Counted from the first letter of the stretch, positions 45,801 to 60,416 are shown. The stretch: 64,000 bases of DNA from Ooceraea biroi (GCF_003672135.1 NC_039507.1:8819624-8883623), one strand, 5' to 3'. Numbers and translations are program-made. Notes: a model not told the origin generated them from the letters alone.

Positions 45801-48800
45801 CAGGCCAACGGAGCAACGCGAAACCCCGTGTTGCACGATAATACACAAGTCGCTGGAGAGAATACTCGTGAGGTACGAGCGCATACCGAACAACCTCAGC
45901 ATGGTGGTGTTTCCCGATGGAACGCAACCGACATGCACCCGAGCTGCGCTGGGACTGTTGGGCGGCAGCCTGACCACCACGTTGTCCCGGTACTTGTACC
46001 ACAACCGATGGCTGTGGCACGTTAAGCGGCCGTTCGTTCAGACCATCCCGGGGATTACTTTACCTAGACTAAACATCACCGCGATCGCAAGAATACTCTC
46101 CACGATCACGAGGTAAATGCACGATGCACCGCATCACCGAGATCACATGACGGTAATAAGTTTCATTTTCATTTGCAGAATACGTTTGGGGGAGGGTTTC
46201 AATTTTGCATACTCGACAGCCGGCATCACGAATATGGTGCTGGAGGTGCAGATGCAGGGCTTCGGTGGCCACGAGAATTTGTATCCATGTATCATTCAGT
46301 ACGTCCTGTTCCCGCCGCACGTTGTACCAAACGCGGCGTTAGAGCGCGACAGCGGCACCGAGGACGATACAGAAGAAGGTAAAGATATTCATCATCGCGA
46401 ATGAGGGTGAAAGGATTTTTCGTACGACAAATTTGACGTTCTTGTCATCTGCTAGGTATTGCCGAGGCGGAAGTATGGACGGAGGATTCCGAGGGTTACA
46501 GCGATTTTCAGATTGTCACGGAGGTTTGGGTGGAGCCCCAGTGTGGTTACGTACAAATGCCCGCGCAGTCGATTGCTACGTACATGCATCCTCTGCAATA
46601 TCATAAATTACCGGACGCAGTAAGTAGATTCTTGAAAATTTCTAATAAAAATCGCAATTTTAATTATGCTCGTTTTATAAGACAGAAAGTGTTGCTAACT
46701 GTTTCAGTTAGAGTAGTGATCAACATTTTCGGATATAGATATCAGACGTGTAACTTTGTTTTTTTTTCGTATTTGGTATAGATCAAGTTTAGTTATAAAT
46801 AATTTCTACTTCTGATCTAATAAAGTTCAGTTTAACCTGTAAGACATCCATGAGCTTGCTTAAATTGATAAGACGCGATTAAATCTTCGAGTACGTCTTA
46901 AAAGTGATAAGATAGCTTCATTCGATTCACCTCGGTGATATACCTGCAATATATGATTTATACGAAGCAACGAAAATATTCAGAACTGCTGTGTTAATCG
47001 TGAATGTATTTATAGATTATTATCGTTTCGCGATACGAAATATCCGCAATCTCGAATAACGAATTTTCTGAGAAAATTCTGTAATTAATATTATATATAT
47101 ATATGTATCTGTGTTACTGGATCGTTGCAATGAATAGCTATTTGATAGTTTTACTGAAAACCGCCAGTTTGTTAATTCATGCGTGAAATATCGCGTTCAC
47201 GAAATCAATCGGTATATAATTTCATTTAATCGTATCTCGGTCTCACAGATTCGTGAAACGAACGACCGTTCTCGAGCGTTGCTTCTATCCCCCTTATCTT
47301 GAGCTAACTTGATAGTGCTGCGTGTGGTAACAAAATTTTATTCTCGTGTACGGTTGTCTAAAGTACTTTATTTTGCTAGGTACTGAGTCTATATCTAACA
47401 GTAAATATCGTTACTGGCGATACTCGATTTATTTGGCCTACTCTGTTCTGATTTCTAGTCATCGTTTAGCTTTAGAATATTTCCCGTTCGGTATGGTCGA
47501 TGTCGAGACGCCCATCCGCATTCTTTTCGGCGGAAGCGTGCTCTTTCCCAATTTCTACCTTCCACAACATTAAAAGTCCCGAAGGATAGCTTTATTTGCT
47601 TAGAGTGATACGTTAGGTCGAGTCGAATCCATTAGTTTCCTAATGTATGTTTGGACGAACTCGTGACGTTCCTTAGAAAATAAAGAATACGTTGCGATTT
47701 TCGTAAGCGTGTATTATGCACAAAAAGGTGAAAGTTAATTTATTTAAAGTTATATTTAAGAATGGTTCAGAAATGGTTCGGAATTAATAATTTATCTTGA
47801 ACATAATGCAATAATGTTACGAAGATTCTCGTAAATATTATATCCTAAGCGTTTTAACTTTAGCGTATCACGCAACGTAGCTTTATCTTCAATCTTATCT
47901 TTCTTCCAATTCTGTGATAGAGATACTTATAAAATGCGCGTATGCACTGTCATTTGACAAATGAAGGACGATTACAAGAGTATTTACTAAAAATATTGCA
48001 TCTTTTGTCACAATAAGATGTTATTGCAGTTTTCTCTGTGAATTGAACTTGATATATTACGGATATTTTATAAAATATTTGTTCTTAAGTATCGATTCTC
48101 TTGAGTTTTGCACATTCTAATATTAGATTTTATTAAATAATTATATATAATACTTTCATACATCTCTAATAATCTTCAAGTAGTTAGTACATTGTATTTT
48201 TATTTTTTTCATTGATATTTATATTTTATTTAAAAAAATGTTTTCTTTTCGCTTTCACACACACTGTAAATTATTATTATTTTTTAAAAAGTAAAAGCGT
48301 ACAATTCGACAATAAAAATCTACATTCTCGTAGTGCAAATACATTTCTAGCGTAAATTCACATTAACTAGATAGCTGTTATCTGATTCACTCGTTACCTG
48401 GAGAGCGTTGCTAATCAGAAGACCAAACTTCAAGGTACACGACTGATATGTTCCAAATTATATTTTATTCCTCAACGAGAAATTATTTAGTTCATCAAAA
48501 ACTTTACTTTTTAATAAGTTTCAGCTTTTGTGTGTATGCATTATAAAAGATATTCATATTTTTTATGTGGTATTTTATCAAATTTACGATGCATAAAATA
48601 TAAACGCTGAAAGTTTATGTAGCTCATTTCTTTAGCAAGAAATTCATATTTATTTGTCTTTGCAAATCTTGCGAGTGAATTAAATTGAAATTAAATATAA
48701 ACACTTATTTTATGGGTTGGATTTACATGATGACGTAACACACGCGATCTTTGAATATCTCACAAATCCTTTCGATAAATCTAAGATTTACGTCTGACGT

Positions 48801-51800
48801 ACAGAGAAGGATCTCGCATTCTGTACAACGCAACTTTCATCAATTATCTTTTCCCGTCAAAACTAGACGAGAAGCGCTGTAACGGGAAGCAGCATCTTTG
48901 TCATTAGAAGTTGTTATCATCTCATCACCTCATAACGCAAACATTTGTCTATGCTTGTTTCGCAAGGACGCACTCGAATGATTTGTTCAAATGATGCTCT
49001 TCGTCATAACTTTTCCTTCTTCTAATTTCCTCGGCTGTTGAAAAAGATTCTCCGAATTGAGCTTGAGGCTCAAACAGTGTCTCTACTTGTTACGTTTGAA
49101 TTTTTGAGTAATTTTCAGAAGAATATCAAAACGAGGAGGAGCTTAGTCTCAGTTCTGCCAGGTGGAAGACACATTTTCGGCGGTGTAGCTCGCGTTTCCG
49201 GTTCATGACGGAGAGACGAAAGCAAGGAGCGTAAAAGTGTCTATCGCTCCATGTCGTTATCGTTATCGGGGTGGGGCTTCGGTATCGATGAGGGTCCTCG
49301 GAACGAGGTTTTCCTATCAGTCGCTTCAGGTATATATAGGGCCCAATACTCGCCCTGCGCTCACTAGTGATCGGATTATCTTTTTCGCGTGATTTTACAC
49401 CGTCATGTCGGCTGGCCGCCTCCAGCAGAGTTCCACGTTACTTTCAAGCTTTCTCTTATCACCGCCGAAATCTCCTGGTGACGATTCCTTATCTCGTTTC
49501 TCGCACACAGATTGCAAGTGATCGCGATTCTGTCCGTCGCGCACGAAAGTCAAATCGCAAAGTGGCCTTCACCCAACATCGTCGTCCTTGGAACATCATC
49601 GGTCATTTCAGTGAATAGTTCATAATCCTCTTCCTTCTTGAAAAGACATCCCGGTCTGGAGAGGCACGCGGCTTAAAGTCTCTGGTTCTCGTTATCATCA
49701 GGTGACTCTGCTGGAGATTAAGGCCGGAGAACATGGTCGACCGTCTCTCTGGGCGCAGCAGGCATACAACATCGTCCAACTCATCACTCGCACTATTGCT
49801 TGCTCCTCCTTCTCTCCGTGATCTCGTCGTCGGATTTTTCCCCTACGTATCCGCGTGGCTCTCAGTTGGAAGTGAGGATCTAGGCAGTGAGCGGCCATAG
49901 CTCTTGACAACTTGCCAGATCTAACTCTTCCAGCTCAGGGTTGCGCGGGCTCGACGTCGTTGGCCGTTGGCCGTTAGTGCTTGTTCCTGGGCGAGTCCCT
50001 TGCACCAATCATCCTGGATGCGGCCAGCGGGTATCACGGTTCAAGTGGAGCAGTGGTCTCTACGCTTTGTATGAAAGTGAGATTCAACTCCTCCAACTTA
50101 TTCCTGATTCCCCGTAGTCATCGGAATTGCGTCAGCGTCCGTGAATCCGCTCCTCTGTGACTGATCACCAGCTCGTGGACGCGGCTCGTGCACGAGTGCG
50201 AGTAGCCATTGATCGTCTCGCGACCGAGTGTTGTCGGCAGATAGACTCTGCTTATAAAGTTTGTCACTCGTAGCCGTAAATTGATACTTAAGCTCGAATA
50301 AATTTACCTTAAGATTACCTTAGGCACACGCGCAACTTGTGTTCGACGTGTGTGTGGATGTGCGTTATATTTTAAGCTGCGAAATTAGGTATCAAGATGT
50401 TACCACACTTTTGTATATATTGTATTCTTTGCAATTATGTATACGTATAAATATACGTCACGATGCGTAACAATTGTTATGAATATTCTCAACACAGAAT
50501 TTTCTCAGAAAGAAATATTTATATGTATATACACATAAGTTAATTTTCTTTGTATTTATTTATACACATTAAACTTTTTCATGAATCTCCTATATGATGT
50601 ATTTATTGTGTCACTTTTGTCCGATTAGATCGCCAGAATAGACGAGGAATGTATTAACGCTCTGTTGACCTTAGAATACTTGAGCCTGTTGAGCCAAGTA
50701 ACGCCAGTGGAAAAAGATACTGAAATCGTGTACGGTCAAGCGCACCAGGGGGTCAGGTATCATGGCGTCATGGGTACGTCCATGGATCGTATCTCCGAGT
50801 GTCCAAATCCAGCCGAGCCTCTCGAAGCAACGCCGATCATCGACGAGAGGATACACCCCATGTATTTCTCGTTCGATACCCTCAGCATTTTGCCAAAGTG
50901 TCAACAGGCAGAACTCTTGTTCTCAATGTTCGCTGACGGTTAGTCGTGGGATGATAGGAATGAGAATATATAATAAGAAATAAAGAAAATGAAAGACTAA
51001 AAATTGACCTTGTTTTGTCAGATATGATGCACATCGATGAGGATCGGGACAGCGCTAACAAAATCCTCATGGGAAATTTTTTGGAACACATGAAACAGTT
51101 GCATAACAAGGAGCTGTTGCTCACGTCTGCGGAATCGCAGAGATTTACGCGGATGCTCCTTAACAGACCGCGCGAGAACGGCCCACCATTACCTTTCTTT
51201 ATGCAAGCAGGTATAGATAATAAGACTCAACGCGATGATGGACTCTTTAATCACATGAGAGCTCTTATCATATTATGAAACTGATAAACGTTTTGCGTTA
51301 TTACGTTCCGTTGCATCTTCCGCGAGAATATAATACAATTGCTTTATTCTTTATCTTAAATTATACGATTTTTATTTTAGATAAAAACTATCAGGACGAT
51401 GTGTCGGATATTTTTCCCAGATGGAAGTGCTTCGTTAAGGGAATTAGTACGACGCACGTTATCGTCACGATATTGCCGGCGACGGAAAAAGACGTTCGGT
51501 TGATAACGTACGCAGGCGGCAATTGCACGAGTAATAATTCCGAGAAGAATTGCGACTCGGATATTTTCGATCTTGATATGAACGAGAAGATACCGTCTCC
51601 GAGCTCGTACACGAAAGATGCCAATATATATGATTTCCTGGCACTGGAACACAGGGAATCGAAAATTTCTAGCCAATCCACTACCGCGAACAGCACGTCG
51701 AAGGCTAACGCGGAGCATAATTCTGACAATGAAGGCAGCCTCGTTATACCTGTATACGTGTATGATTGTTCACTAGCGTTATTGATTGACGCGTTGGTCG

Positions 51801-54800
51801 GCCAATTGCAAACCCCACAAAATAGAGATATCTATCAGGATCACACATTTAAAATTGGAGAGCAAATTTCTGAGGACTTTGTTAGTCTCAAGTCAGAAAG
51901 TAACACAAAGCCCTCATCCCCTGAACCGAAAAGTGAAGATTCTGATAATATTTCCAGCGGTACGCAAGAATTTATAATTTCTAGGATAATATTCTAGTAT
52001 CATGATTCATTACAAAAAGAAATTCCATAATTAAAAATTAAATTTGTTTATTAGATCAACGAAGTTTGATGGAACACTGCAAGTTGTTGACCTTGGCACA
52101 TTGTCATTGTTACGTAGTCGCAGTGTACAAATCGCTTGCGTTGCAACAGTCATTGGGCTATGAGGATATGGAAGCTGCTGTAGCGCAGTGCGAAGAAAAT
52201 TTGATCGAGATTAACATCACAAATTATTTGCGATCTGTGTGCAGACATTTGAGTATGTTACCGGAGGGCCATCTGCTAAGTCAATTGAAATTCTCAGCAT
52301 GCAACGATGTTAAACCGTTACACAATTTGATTAAGGATAAATTTAAGAAGATCATGGCAGTGGCATTTAGGCCCGTCCCCGCGCATCCAGAATTCTATTA
52401 CTGTTTGCCTTCGTGGATGTCCGAAAAAATGGTTCGTTTCTTCGTAACTTTCCACACAGCAATGTGATACTGACAATTTGCGAATTTGGTTCCTTTCTTA
52501 AACTGGTTACTTGCAGGAGGTAGCATCGCAACGGACAGACAGCGATGACGATTTAGATTTCACGTGTCATTCGGAAACACCGGCCCCAAAGACAGACGAC
52601 TCTTCCAATCAAGGTAGCTAATAATGAAAATGTGTTCTATCGCAAAGGCGAAAGTCTTTGTCGCAGAATAATAAATAAATATCGTGCATGTTCAGTGAGT
52701 CAAGCTGTCAATATTACGTGGCCAGCGACGAATCTTCACAGCACTGGGAAACTGTCATGCTGCAATTCCAAGAATTCACTCGTAAGCGACTTCGGGGAGA
52801 ACACATGGGACAAGGATCAGCCGCTCTTCTTGCACCTGAGCTGTTCAATTCGTTTTCGTTCGGAGTTCTCGAGCATACCTGTCAAAGTGATGCCCACCTG
52901 TTTCACCGAGATCGTCCAAAGAATAAATGACGGCAAGGAGAGAAATCTCGCGGAGTTGAATCTGGACGATATAAAAGTCACTCTGGACATTATCTGTTTG
53001 AGTCTACCGAAGGAGGTGTTGGAGGTGTCACTGGAACGTTATCCCGCGTTCAGGACAACGTCCTACTGCAGTGCCTCGCCGATTGGCAGTATGCCAAGCG
53101 GCAGCAGTCCGGACGCGAATGCGAAGAATGAATCGATGCAGGAGAGAATACAGCAGCCACCTGAGCATCATGCCGTGACCAACCTGAAGGACGAGATTGA
53201 GTGGCTGCTGCGGGATGAGACCGCGACGGCACTTCTGGACCATCCTTCGCCGACTGCGGAGACGTTAAGATTCATCGCGCATCACGTATCGAACTCAATT
53301 GGGAAATCCAGTTGCTTGATGGACAAAGTGCCTTTACACTTCGTCTTTTCGTCGGAGAGCAGCGCACCGAAATTCCTGAAGGAATTGAAGAATCTCGAAA
53401 TCGATAAATATTGCATTTGTCAAGAGGCCGACTTGTTTTACTTCGTCAAGAAACCAGAAGCGACGATATCAGATACAGAATCGAATGTATTATACATAGA
53501 CGAAGAGGAACCACAGCCGAGAGAAGGTAAACGATTCGATATTATCAAGTTGTATTAATAAAATTATTTCCTCATAAACATAATAGATAATATCTGCCTT
53601 TTTTTCAAAGATGGTATCAAATATTAAAAAATTGCCTATTTAGATTTTCAACGATCGAAATTGATTACAGATGAAAGTGTCGAAAATATGGATCAAGACG
53701 AAATATCGATTACTGCAATCCAGATAAACGGACAGGATTCTGGAGACGCGCCGGGTTATTACTCCGAGATTTCAAGCATAGCCGAGGGGAAAAACGGTAC
53801 GGAAGACGGATACGAAGGGGATAGCAGTAATTCGGACGACGATTATCAGTGGTTGATAGAACTCGATAAGCAGAGAAACCGCTTACCTAATTTCTGGCTG
53901 ATTTTGAACATCGAAAACGCTCACGTTAACGTTTATTTTCACTGCAGGTGGGTAATTCGAAGATTATTTACACGATAACCACATATAAATGAGAACCTTA
54001 TATAATGTTCTTACACAGATTTTTGGAGCTTTCCTCGCCCGAAGTGGACTGTTACTCGCAAATACAAAAGATGCTGCTCGCTCAGATCAAAGCTATATGC
54101 CGGCGAGTGAATCAATACTTGCTTCTACAAAATCTTCACGACACTCGCATATGCGATCAGTTGTTAGAGCCCGAGTCCACTGAAGATTATAATACCTGGA
54201 GGGGAGAATCCAACAGCGAATCCGGGAACATTTTCCAGAATCACAGTTCCTCCGCCTCGAATTTCACACCGGGCATGTTCAGGTGTCCCGTCATCTGGGA
54301 GGAGCCCTTCAATCTGCATCCCCGTTTAAAAACCGGGCCCGGCAGATCCGGATTGTCGAGAGGAATCAAAGCGCTGCACGGCGTGCTCAACAGACTGTCT
54401 GTTAACAATCGGAACAACATGTTCGTTTATCAGGAGAACAACGAAAACGTGTTTTATCTGCGTCTTCACGAGCAAACGAATGACGGAAAACCCCTTCAGA
54501 ATAAACTGTCCGAGAGCGACGAAAAACTGGTAGTTTCGCGCAGTAACAGCGTCGCGTCCCTGTCGCAGGCTAAAAGCATCGGCCTAACGAACGACCACGC
54601 GTCGTCGAACGACACCCGGCCTAGGGTACGTTCGTTCGGCGAAAAGGAATCGGACATCTTGAACCGAACTGGCGACTCGATCATCTTGATGGTGCACGGA
54701 ATATCAGAGGCCGGTCCGGAGGTCAAGCGGGACCTGGTACAGGTGCTGCAGAATCGTCTCGACGACGCGGTGCTGGAGGTACTATCCGTGATGCTGTCGC

Positions 54801-57800
54801 GCAACCCGATGTGCAAGCTGACGCCGGCGGACGTGCACTTCATCCAGAAGCCGTACAAGTCGCCCGAATGCATAGTGCAGTTGTCCGTGCAGCCGCACTG
54901 CCTGCCGTACATAGACGCTCTAGGATACTACCTCAGGCAGAACATCTTGCAGTTCTTGTACACGCCCAAGTACATGGACGTCGGCGCGCATTATCATTTT
55001 CAGGATTACTCGCCGTTGGACGGCACGAGGAAGAGGGTGTCCGAGTCGGATATCTTCCTGTACAATCAGAGCCACTCGAGTGGCAACAAGGGCATAGCCT
55101 GCATCGCGTTAGCCATCACCGACAGCAAAGCAGAGTCCGCGACGTCCTCGGCGGACGATCACGGTCGCCAATCGAGCTTTCCCAAGATACTGAGAGTCGA
55201 GAATTTCGAGAGCATCGTGTCGACCACTATTTACGATCTTAAGAATGACTCCAACCAAAGCGCGGAAACGTTGATCGAGTTTCGAATCTGGAAGCAAGGT
55301 AAAGTCAACTTGGAATCGTTGATCATGAAGCTGTCGTCCGCGGTGAAGCACGGCACCTGGGACTTGGTCACGGAGTACAATCTTCTGGCGACACCATTGA
55401 CAGAACCGATCACTATCGATCCTTCGTCAGTGCTTAAAGAAAGCGTAGTGGAGAGCACAGGTACTCAGGTACCCTCGAAGACATTATCGCAATCGCAAAA
55501 ACTGAGCGATAATTCGTCGATCGATCAGTACGAGCTCGGCGAGGAGGGAAAGTTGAACGAGATTTATCACACTACATTGGCACAATGGTTCCAGTTTGCT
55601 CTGGAAATGAGCGTCCCGGCTGTAAAGAAACACGAAGTGATCATCCACCATCGGCATGCAATCCCCGTGATCGTGAGGGAGCTGCAGAACCTCATGCGTT
55701 CCCAGGATCCGGACACGTCCAGTAGAGTCTTTGTCTTACAGGATCGGCAACCGTTCCTGAATCAATTCGTTGTTTCGCGCAAGGTGGGATCCGTGCTCAA
55801 GTGGTCTGAAAATGTCCGGAACCTTACCGATCAGTCAATGGCGGAGACTTCGGATCGGGAAGGAGGCAATTCGCCGGTGTACGTGTCGCATGAGTTTAAC
55901 AAAGACGAACAAACAACTTATACCAAATGTATCTTGATAGCGAGAAATTTTCATCAATGGAAAGCGTCTTTGAGTAAAGAAATAGACCCGGAACTGCTTG
56001 CTCCTAAGGGTTAGTTTAAATTTAATGCAATAATTCTTAATTAGAATTAAAAATCTCACGTCGCACTGATCCTTTTGCACACACGTTTTCTATGTTGCAG
56101 ATCAAAAACAATTACAAAAATTCAATCCTTTGATATCGGAGTCGAATTTTGTGCCTAGACAGAGGATACTGCTAGCTGAAATACAAAGCGATAGTGTTAG
56201 TGCTTATTACGATTGCATACAATTTAATTTTAATTTAATTTAATTAATAAATTAACTATTTTTAAAATAATTTAATTAAATATTTTACATTTTCAGATAA
56301 TTATTTACATGTATAACTGGTCCAAGGAGAGATCAGAAAAATTAATAAAACAAACGACAAATTTGGGCACGTGGCTCTCGTCCAGATCGAGCTTGTTCAC
56401 CAATATAATTATGCAAAAATTGGGTATATTCCACCATAAACTATCCCGGGAACCTCAGCAAAGAGAGCACAACTCGCAATATTATCAGATCACTGATATG
56501 GAGAGCCTCACCAAGTTTCCGACTCAGTTGAATGCCGATAACAAAGACTGGACGCGGTCGAGCAACCGAATGCAACAACCGATGAAGAACAATGCGTTCT
56601 CGTGGATGCAGGTGGTCGGCCAGGTAATGCGCGACGCGAAACCAAGCGCTTCGCATTCCTACAACACGGACGCGATCGTCAAAGCTGCTCACGATCTGCA
56701 GGACTTACGTCATCGGGAGAAGAAGATCAAAGGTAAGTTCGCGATGACAAATGTAAAAATTTGCACGTACGGAAAAAAATACTAACGCGTTCTGTGTGAA
56801 TAAAATATTCAAAAGTATACATCTCTCTGAAATTCTTGCAGAGGATGTGGAGAAACTGTACGCGATGTGGCAAAATCGCACCTCCAACATACCGATATCG
56901 TTGAACGCTCTGAATACGTTCAAACAGCATTCTCGCCTGATACATTTCTGCCACACGCCTCTACTGTTTTTGCCGGCCTGGCGTCTGCAATCCGCCGCTA
57001 CGAGGGATCACTCGTTGACGTCGCCACAGCCATTTCACAGCAACGCGATGCAGCACCAACAATCGCCGCAGATAACGCAGACGAGGCTGGAGGCGACCAA
57101 CGCTATTATGATAAAATGGCATCAGGAACTTTGCAAATCGATGCTGTCCGAGTACAAGCAGTACTTGCAGATCTTGGGCTTCAATCCAATCCAAGTGGAA
57201 TCGCCGCAAAGCAAAACGTTTGTTTCTCGTCCCTAGCATCGCTTTAGATTTACTGAGACGAACGAAGATCTACATAAATGTATCGCACTTTTTACAGAGA
57301 CGAGGAGGAGTCTTATTACCTGAAAAAGTTGATGCTCGGCGGTGTATTATTGTTCGAAATCCACTTGTCACAACCGTTTTTTATCGTCAAGCTGCACATC
57401 ATCGAATGCAATCGCTTACAGACGAAGACGAGCAGCGGCATGATGAACCAGGTGAGATATATAAATCTGGAATATTATGTCTCATTAAAAAATTTTATTA
57501 TATTATATTAATTTTATTATATTATAATATATTATAATTCCGTATATACAGGGTGTTTCCTAAGTAAGTTTCCTAAGTAGACAAACTTAAGGAGGATATT
57601 CCTTGGCTTATTTTAAGAAGAAAAGGTCATATAAACATATGTCCTAAACTGCTTTGTTTTCCAAAAAAAGTACAGCACTGCAGTATCATGGCTGCAGGTG
57701 GACATTTTCAGCAGTTACTGTAATGTTATTATTTTTCTTTTTAGTTACTATTTTCTTTTTCGTTATAATTTTTCTTTTTGGTTACTATTGTTTTTCATTT

Positions 57801-60416
57801 GTTTCATTTGCAATAACACAAACTGTTCTATAATAAACGAAAAGTGAACGAAAACAGTGATGTACTTTTTTTTGGAAAACAAAGCAGTTTAGGACATATG
57901 TTTATATGACCTTTTCTTCTTAAAATAAGCCAAGGAATAGCCTCCTTAAGTTTGTCTACTTACTTAGGAAACACCCTGTATACGAAAGAGAACATTGAAA
58001 AATTGAATCTATTGTAGTTCGTGCTAAGTTTCGTGGACGTGTGTGACAAGATCAAGATCAACATGCACCTGCATTCGTTTACCTACGACTTCCACTTGCG
58101 TTGCATCCATTCCTACATTGCCGGAACAGGACTGTGGTCTTTACAACAGGGCTACCACCTCACTCACTTTATGGACGACTTCATCAAGTACTACAGCAAG
58201 GCACCGAATTATGCCAGGAATCTTATATACAGCGGTAAGCACGTTCGGCAATGCGTCTTAGACTCATCTCGCTTCACATCTCGTAACGTGATGTACTAGA
58301 CAGATGTTTTACGATTTCAGATGTAATTACGATACGCAATATAGCGACACCCGCGCGTACCCTGTACTCGTACCTGCTCTCGCACGAGAAGGTGTACGGC
58401 ATGCGCGTGTTCGTGATGTCCGGCGAGCTGCAGGAGTCTCACGACAACGAGTACGTCCTGATCAGGCTGCAGAGCACCCCGCTGGTCAGTTATTGCGACG
58501 CCCACGACACTAGATACACCGATGACTTCGACGTCGCGCTGATCGTGTCGCGCATGGAGCAGCCACCGCATCTCGAAAGGACCGAGATCACCCTGAAGTA
58601 TTACCTGATGCTGACGAGCAAGAGGGAATTGTATCCTAAGCGAGAGGTGGAAAACAACAAACTCGGCAAATTCAGGACTGTGTACAGTGTACAGGGCAAA
58701 TCAGCGACCAGCTCGTACACCGAGAGCCCGGTGGAATCCGGTCCAGCTTCGCCGGTGCTACCGTTCGTGAAGGATAATGCCAAAACCGAGCTATCGGACT
58801 CTGACGCGGGACGGGAAAGGAACCTCGATTCAATCGACACGACGGCAAAGGATGCCGACATTAAAGCGACGAACTGCAACGTCCAAAACAGCATGGCGCC
58901 GACGCCACCGCCCGTTCCAAATTCCCCGTTGGCGCAGAGTTCCAGCATTCCGAACGCGACCGTGAACACGTCTTCGTCGTCATCGTCATCGTCGCCGTCG
59001 CCGTACCTGGTACAGATACGCCAGGAGTCGGTCAACTATCTGGGCTACTACTCGTCGCACGAGCAGCTTATGCAGCAGATGATTATGTCCCAGGCGCAAA
59101 CTGCACGCCAACACATCACGAGTATGGTAGAGCGCGGCGCGTTGCAGTGCCGCACGCACCTGCTCTGGGACAAGCTGCTGGAGAGCAAATCCTCGATGAC
59201 GTACACCGAGTTCAAGGAACTGTGCTCGCTGGCGCACATCGAACCCCTGCCGAACCTGGATGTCAGACTCAGTCCGCTCGTCAACCAGCCGGTCTTGTGG
59301 TACCAGGCGTTATCCAAGGTGCTGCAGAACAAGTACCAGGAGCATCACAAGCAGTTCATTACCCCGGATGGGAACGTTACTCATCATCTTATACTGCATC
59401 CGACGCTTCTTCAAGCGTTTATGATGCTGACTATCGATTTGCACACGTCAAGAGGAGTAAGTACCAAGTATTCAGCTCTCTTCATGTTGAAGGCAAAGCG
59501 CGGGATCTTGAGTGAATGAAACTGGAATGCAGTAAATTAAGGGGGGAGCCTGCTTTAGAACGCTGAAAATAAGGTATATTTTACGAATTGTTTTTGGAGA
59601 AACTATACAGCGGATCATTATAAAACTTTGATGCATTTATTAGTACATGTTTAAAGATAAAAAAAATTATTTTTTGATTTGAATATATCGCCTGTAGAGG
59701 TCGTCCTGGAGAAATCTTAGTGCAGCCGCGTCGCCGGCATTGCAAATTGGTGAGCATTCTCCTGCCTCCAAATTTCGTCTAAACTGAAAAATTGAAATGT
59801 GTTCTCGTTATTTATGAATTCCCATCGTCGATGAACCAAAGAGAGAAGAAAAAAGTTGAAAAGTGCCAAAATGGTGGAGCTTAGAACACAAAAGTACGAT
59901 TTTTAGGCAAAGTTGTTGAACTTTTTCATGCAAAAGTAATTGTTTAACTTAATGTTTTTATGAATATTAAAGGTTCATCGACGATGGGAATTCATAAATA
60001 ACGAGAAAATATTTCAATTTTTCAGTTTGGATGAAATTTGGAGGCAGGAGAATGCTCGCCAATTTACAATGCCGGCTGCACTAAGATGCCTCCAGGACGA
60101 CCTCTACAGGCGATATATTCAAATCAAAAAATAATTTTTTTTATCTTTAAACATGTACTAATAAATGCATCAAAGTTTTATAATGATCCGCTGTATAGTT
60201 TCTCCAAAAAAAGATTCGTAAAATTATACCTTATTTTCAACGTTCTAAAGCAGGTTCCCCCCTTAATTACATGTTTCTTTTCAGGATTTGTGCGCCGTTT
60301 ATCGAAAATCGACAGAGATTAACATGCCGATGAACATGGAGGACGTTTACGCTCTAATCGAGGGTTTCGTGAATGCCTGTTGCTTCCACTTGTGGATGGG
60401 TCTTTGCAGCCAGTGA
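42862..60416 (+). CDS. Szt2: KICSTOR complex protein SZT2
   Basis: I assemble 25 coding exons, all in phase, giving 3,333 residues, close to the vertebrate protein. SZT2 holds KICSTOR together and recruits GATOR1 to lysosomes, so it helps switch mTORC1 off when amino acids are scarce. Exons: 42862-42882, 43156-43473, 43548-43625, 43702-44095, 44247-44467, 44556-44943, 45017-45266, 45369-46112, 46179-46378, 46456-46619, 50629-50938, 51022-51210, 51381-51959, 52055-52431, 52517-52613, 52696-53526, 53644-53947, 54019-56009, 56101-56195, 56297-56732, 56842-57217, 57298-57451, 58018-58234, 58321-59456, 60285-60416. The N-terminus (VFLLMKKGFPISRNVRAQW, FSLDLSPS, EIVIDEVYLAVKRCLEGI) and the C-terminus (FVNACCFHLWMGLCSQ) are typical. 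The 4-kb intron 10 and introns 22 and 24 hold mobile elements. The donor of exon 21 (GTTTGT) is weak and is the least certain junction. Confidence 0.95.
46620..50628. other. SZT2 intron 10, including a TATA-type core promoter
   Basis: A 4.0-kb intron in a gene whose other introns are mostly 70-300 bp. Its left part is AT-rich and featureless. From about 48,950 the base composition becomes GC-richer. At 49,331-49,339 is TATATATAG, and 29-30 bp further TCACTAG fits an insect initiator. A GAATAAATTT signal follows near 50,298. This arrangement is what an LTR looks like (TATA, start, poly(A) signal), so a solo LTR is possible, but I could not define matching ends or a target duplication. Open frames here (49367-49618, 49698-49910) match no family that I know. 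Confidence 0.35.
57549..57978. mobile_element. TA-flanked MITE in SZT2 intron 22 (CAGGGTGTTTCC family)
   Basis: A 430-bp element with inverted arms of about 130 bp, beginning CAGGGTGTTTCCTAAG and ending with its complement; TA stands on both sides (57547-57548, 57979-57980). The left arm has an extra GTTTCCTAA repeat. It shares the terminal CAGGGTGT with the element at 7485-8105 but not its interior, so the two are probably different families moved by related transposases. No coding capacity. Confidence 0.85.
59541..60262. mobile_element. TTAA hairpin MITE, family C, copy 2 (SZT2 last intron)
   Basis: A 722-bp element flanked by TTAA (59537-59540, 60263-60266), inserted between SZT2 exons 24 and 25. 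It is nearly identical to the copy at 18849-19570, but in reverse orientation as judged by the unique centre (CAAAATGGTGGAGCTTAGAA). It ends 18 bp before the AG of the last exon's acceptor, so it may bring the branch-point region close to or inside the element. Confidence 0.9.

Noticed and set aside
47346..47573. Extra SZT2 exon in intron 10
   Set aside because: No acceptor and donor in the needed phase, no similarity to SZT2, and the exons on both sides already join in phase.
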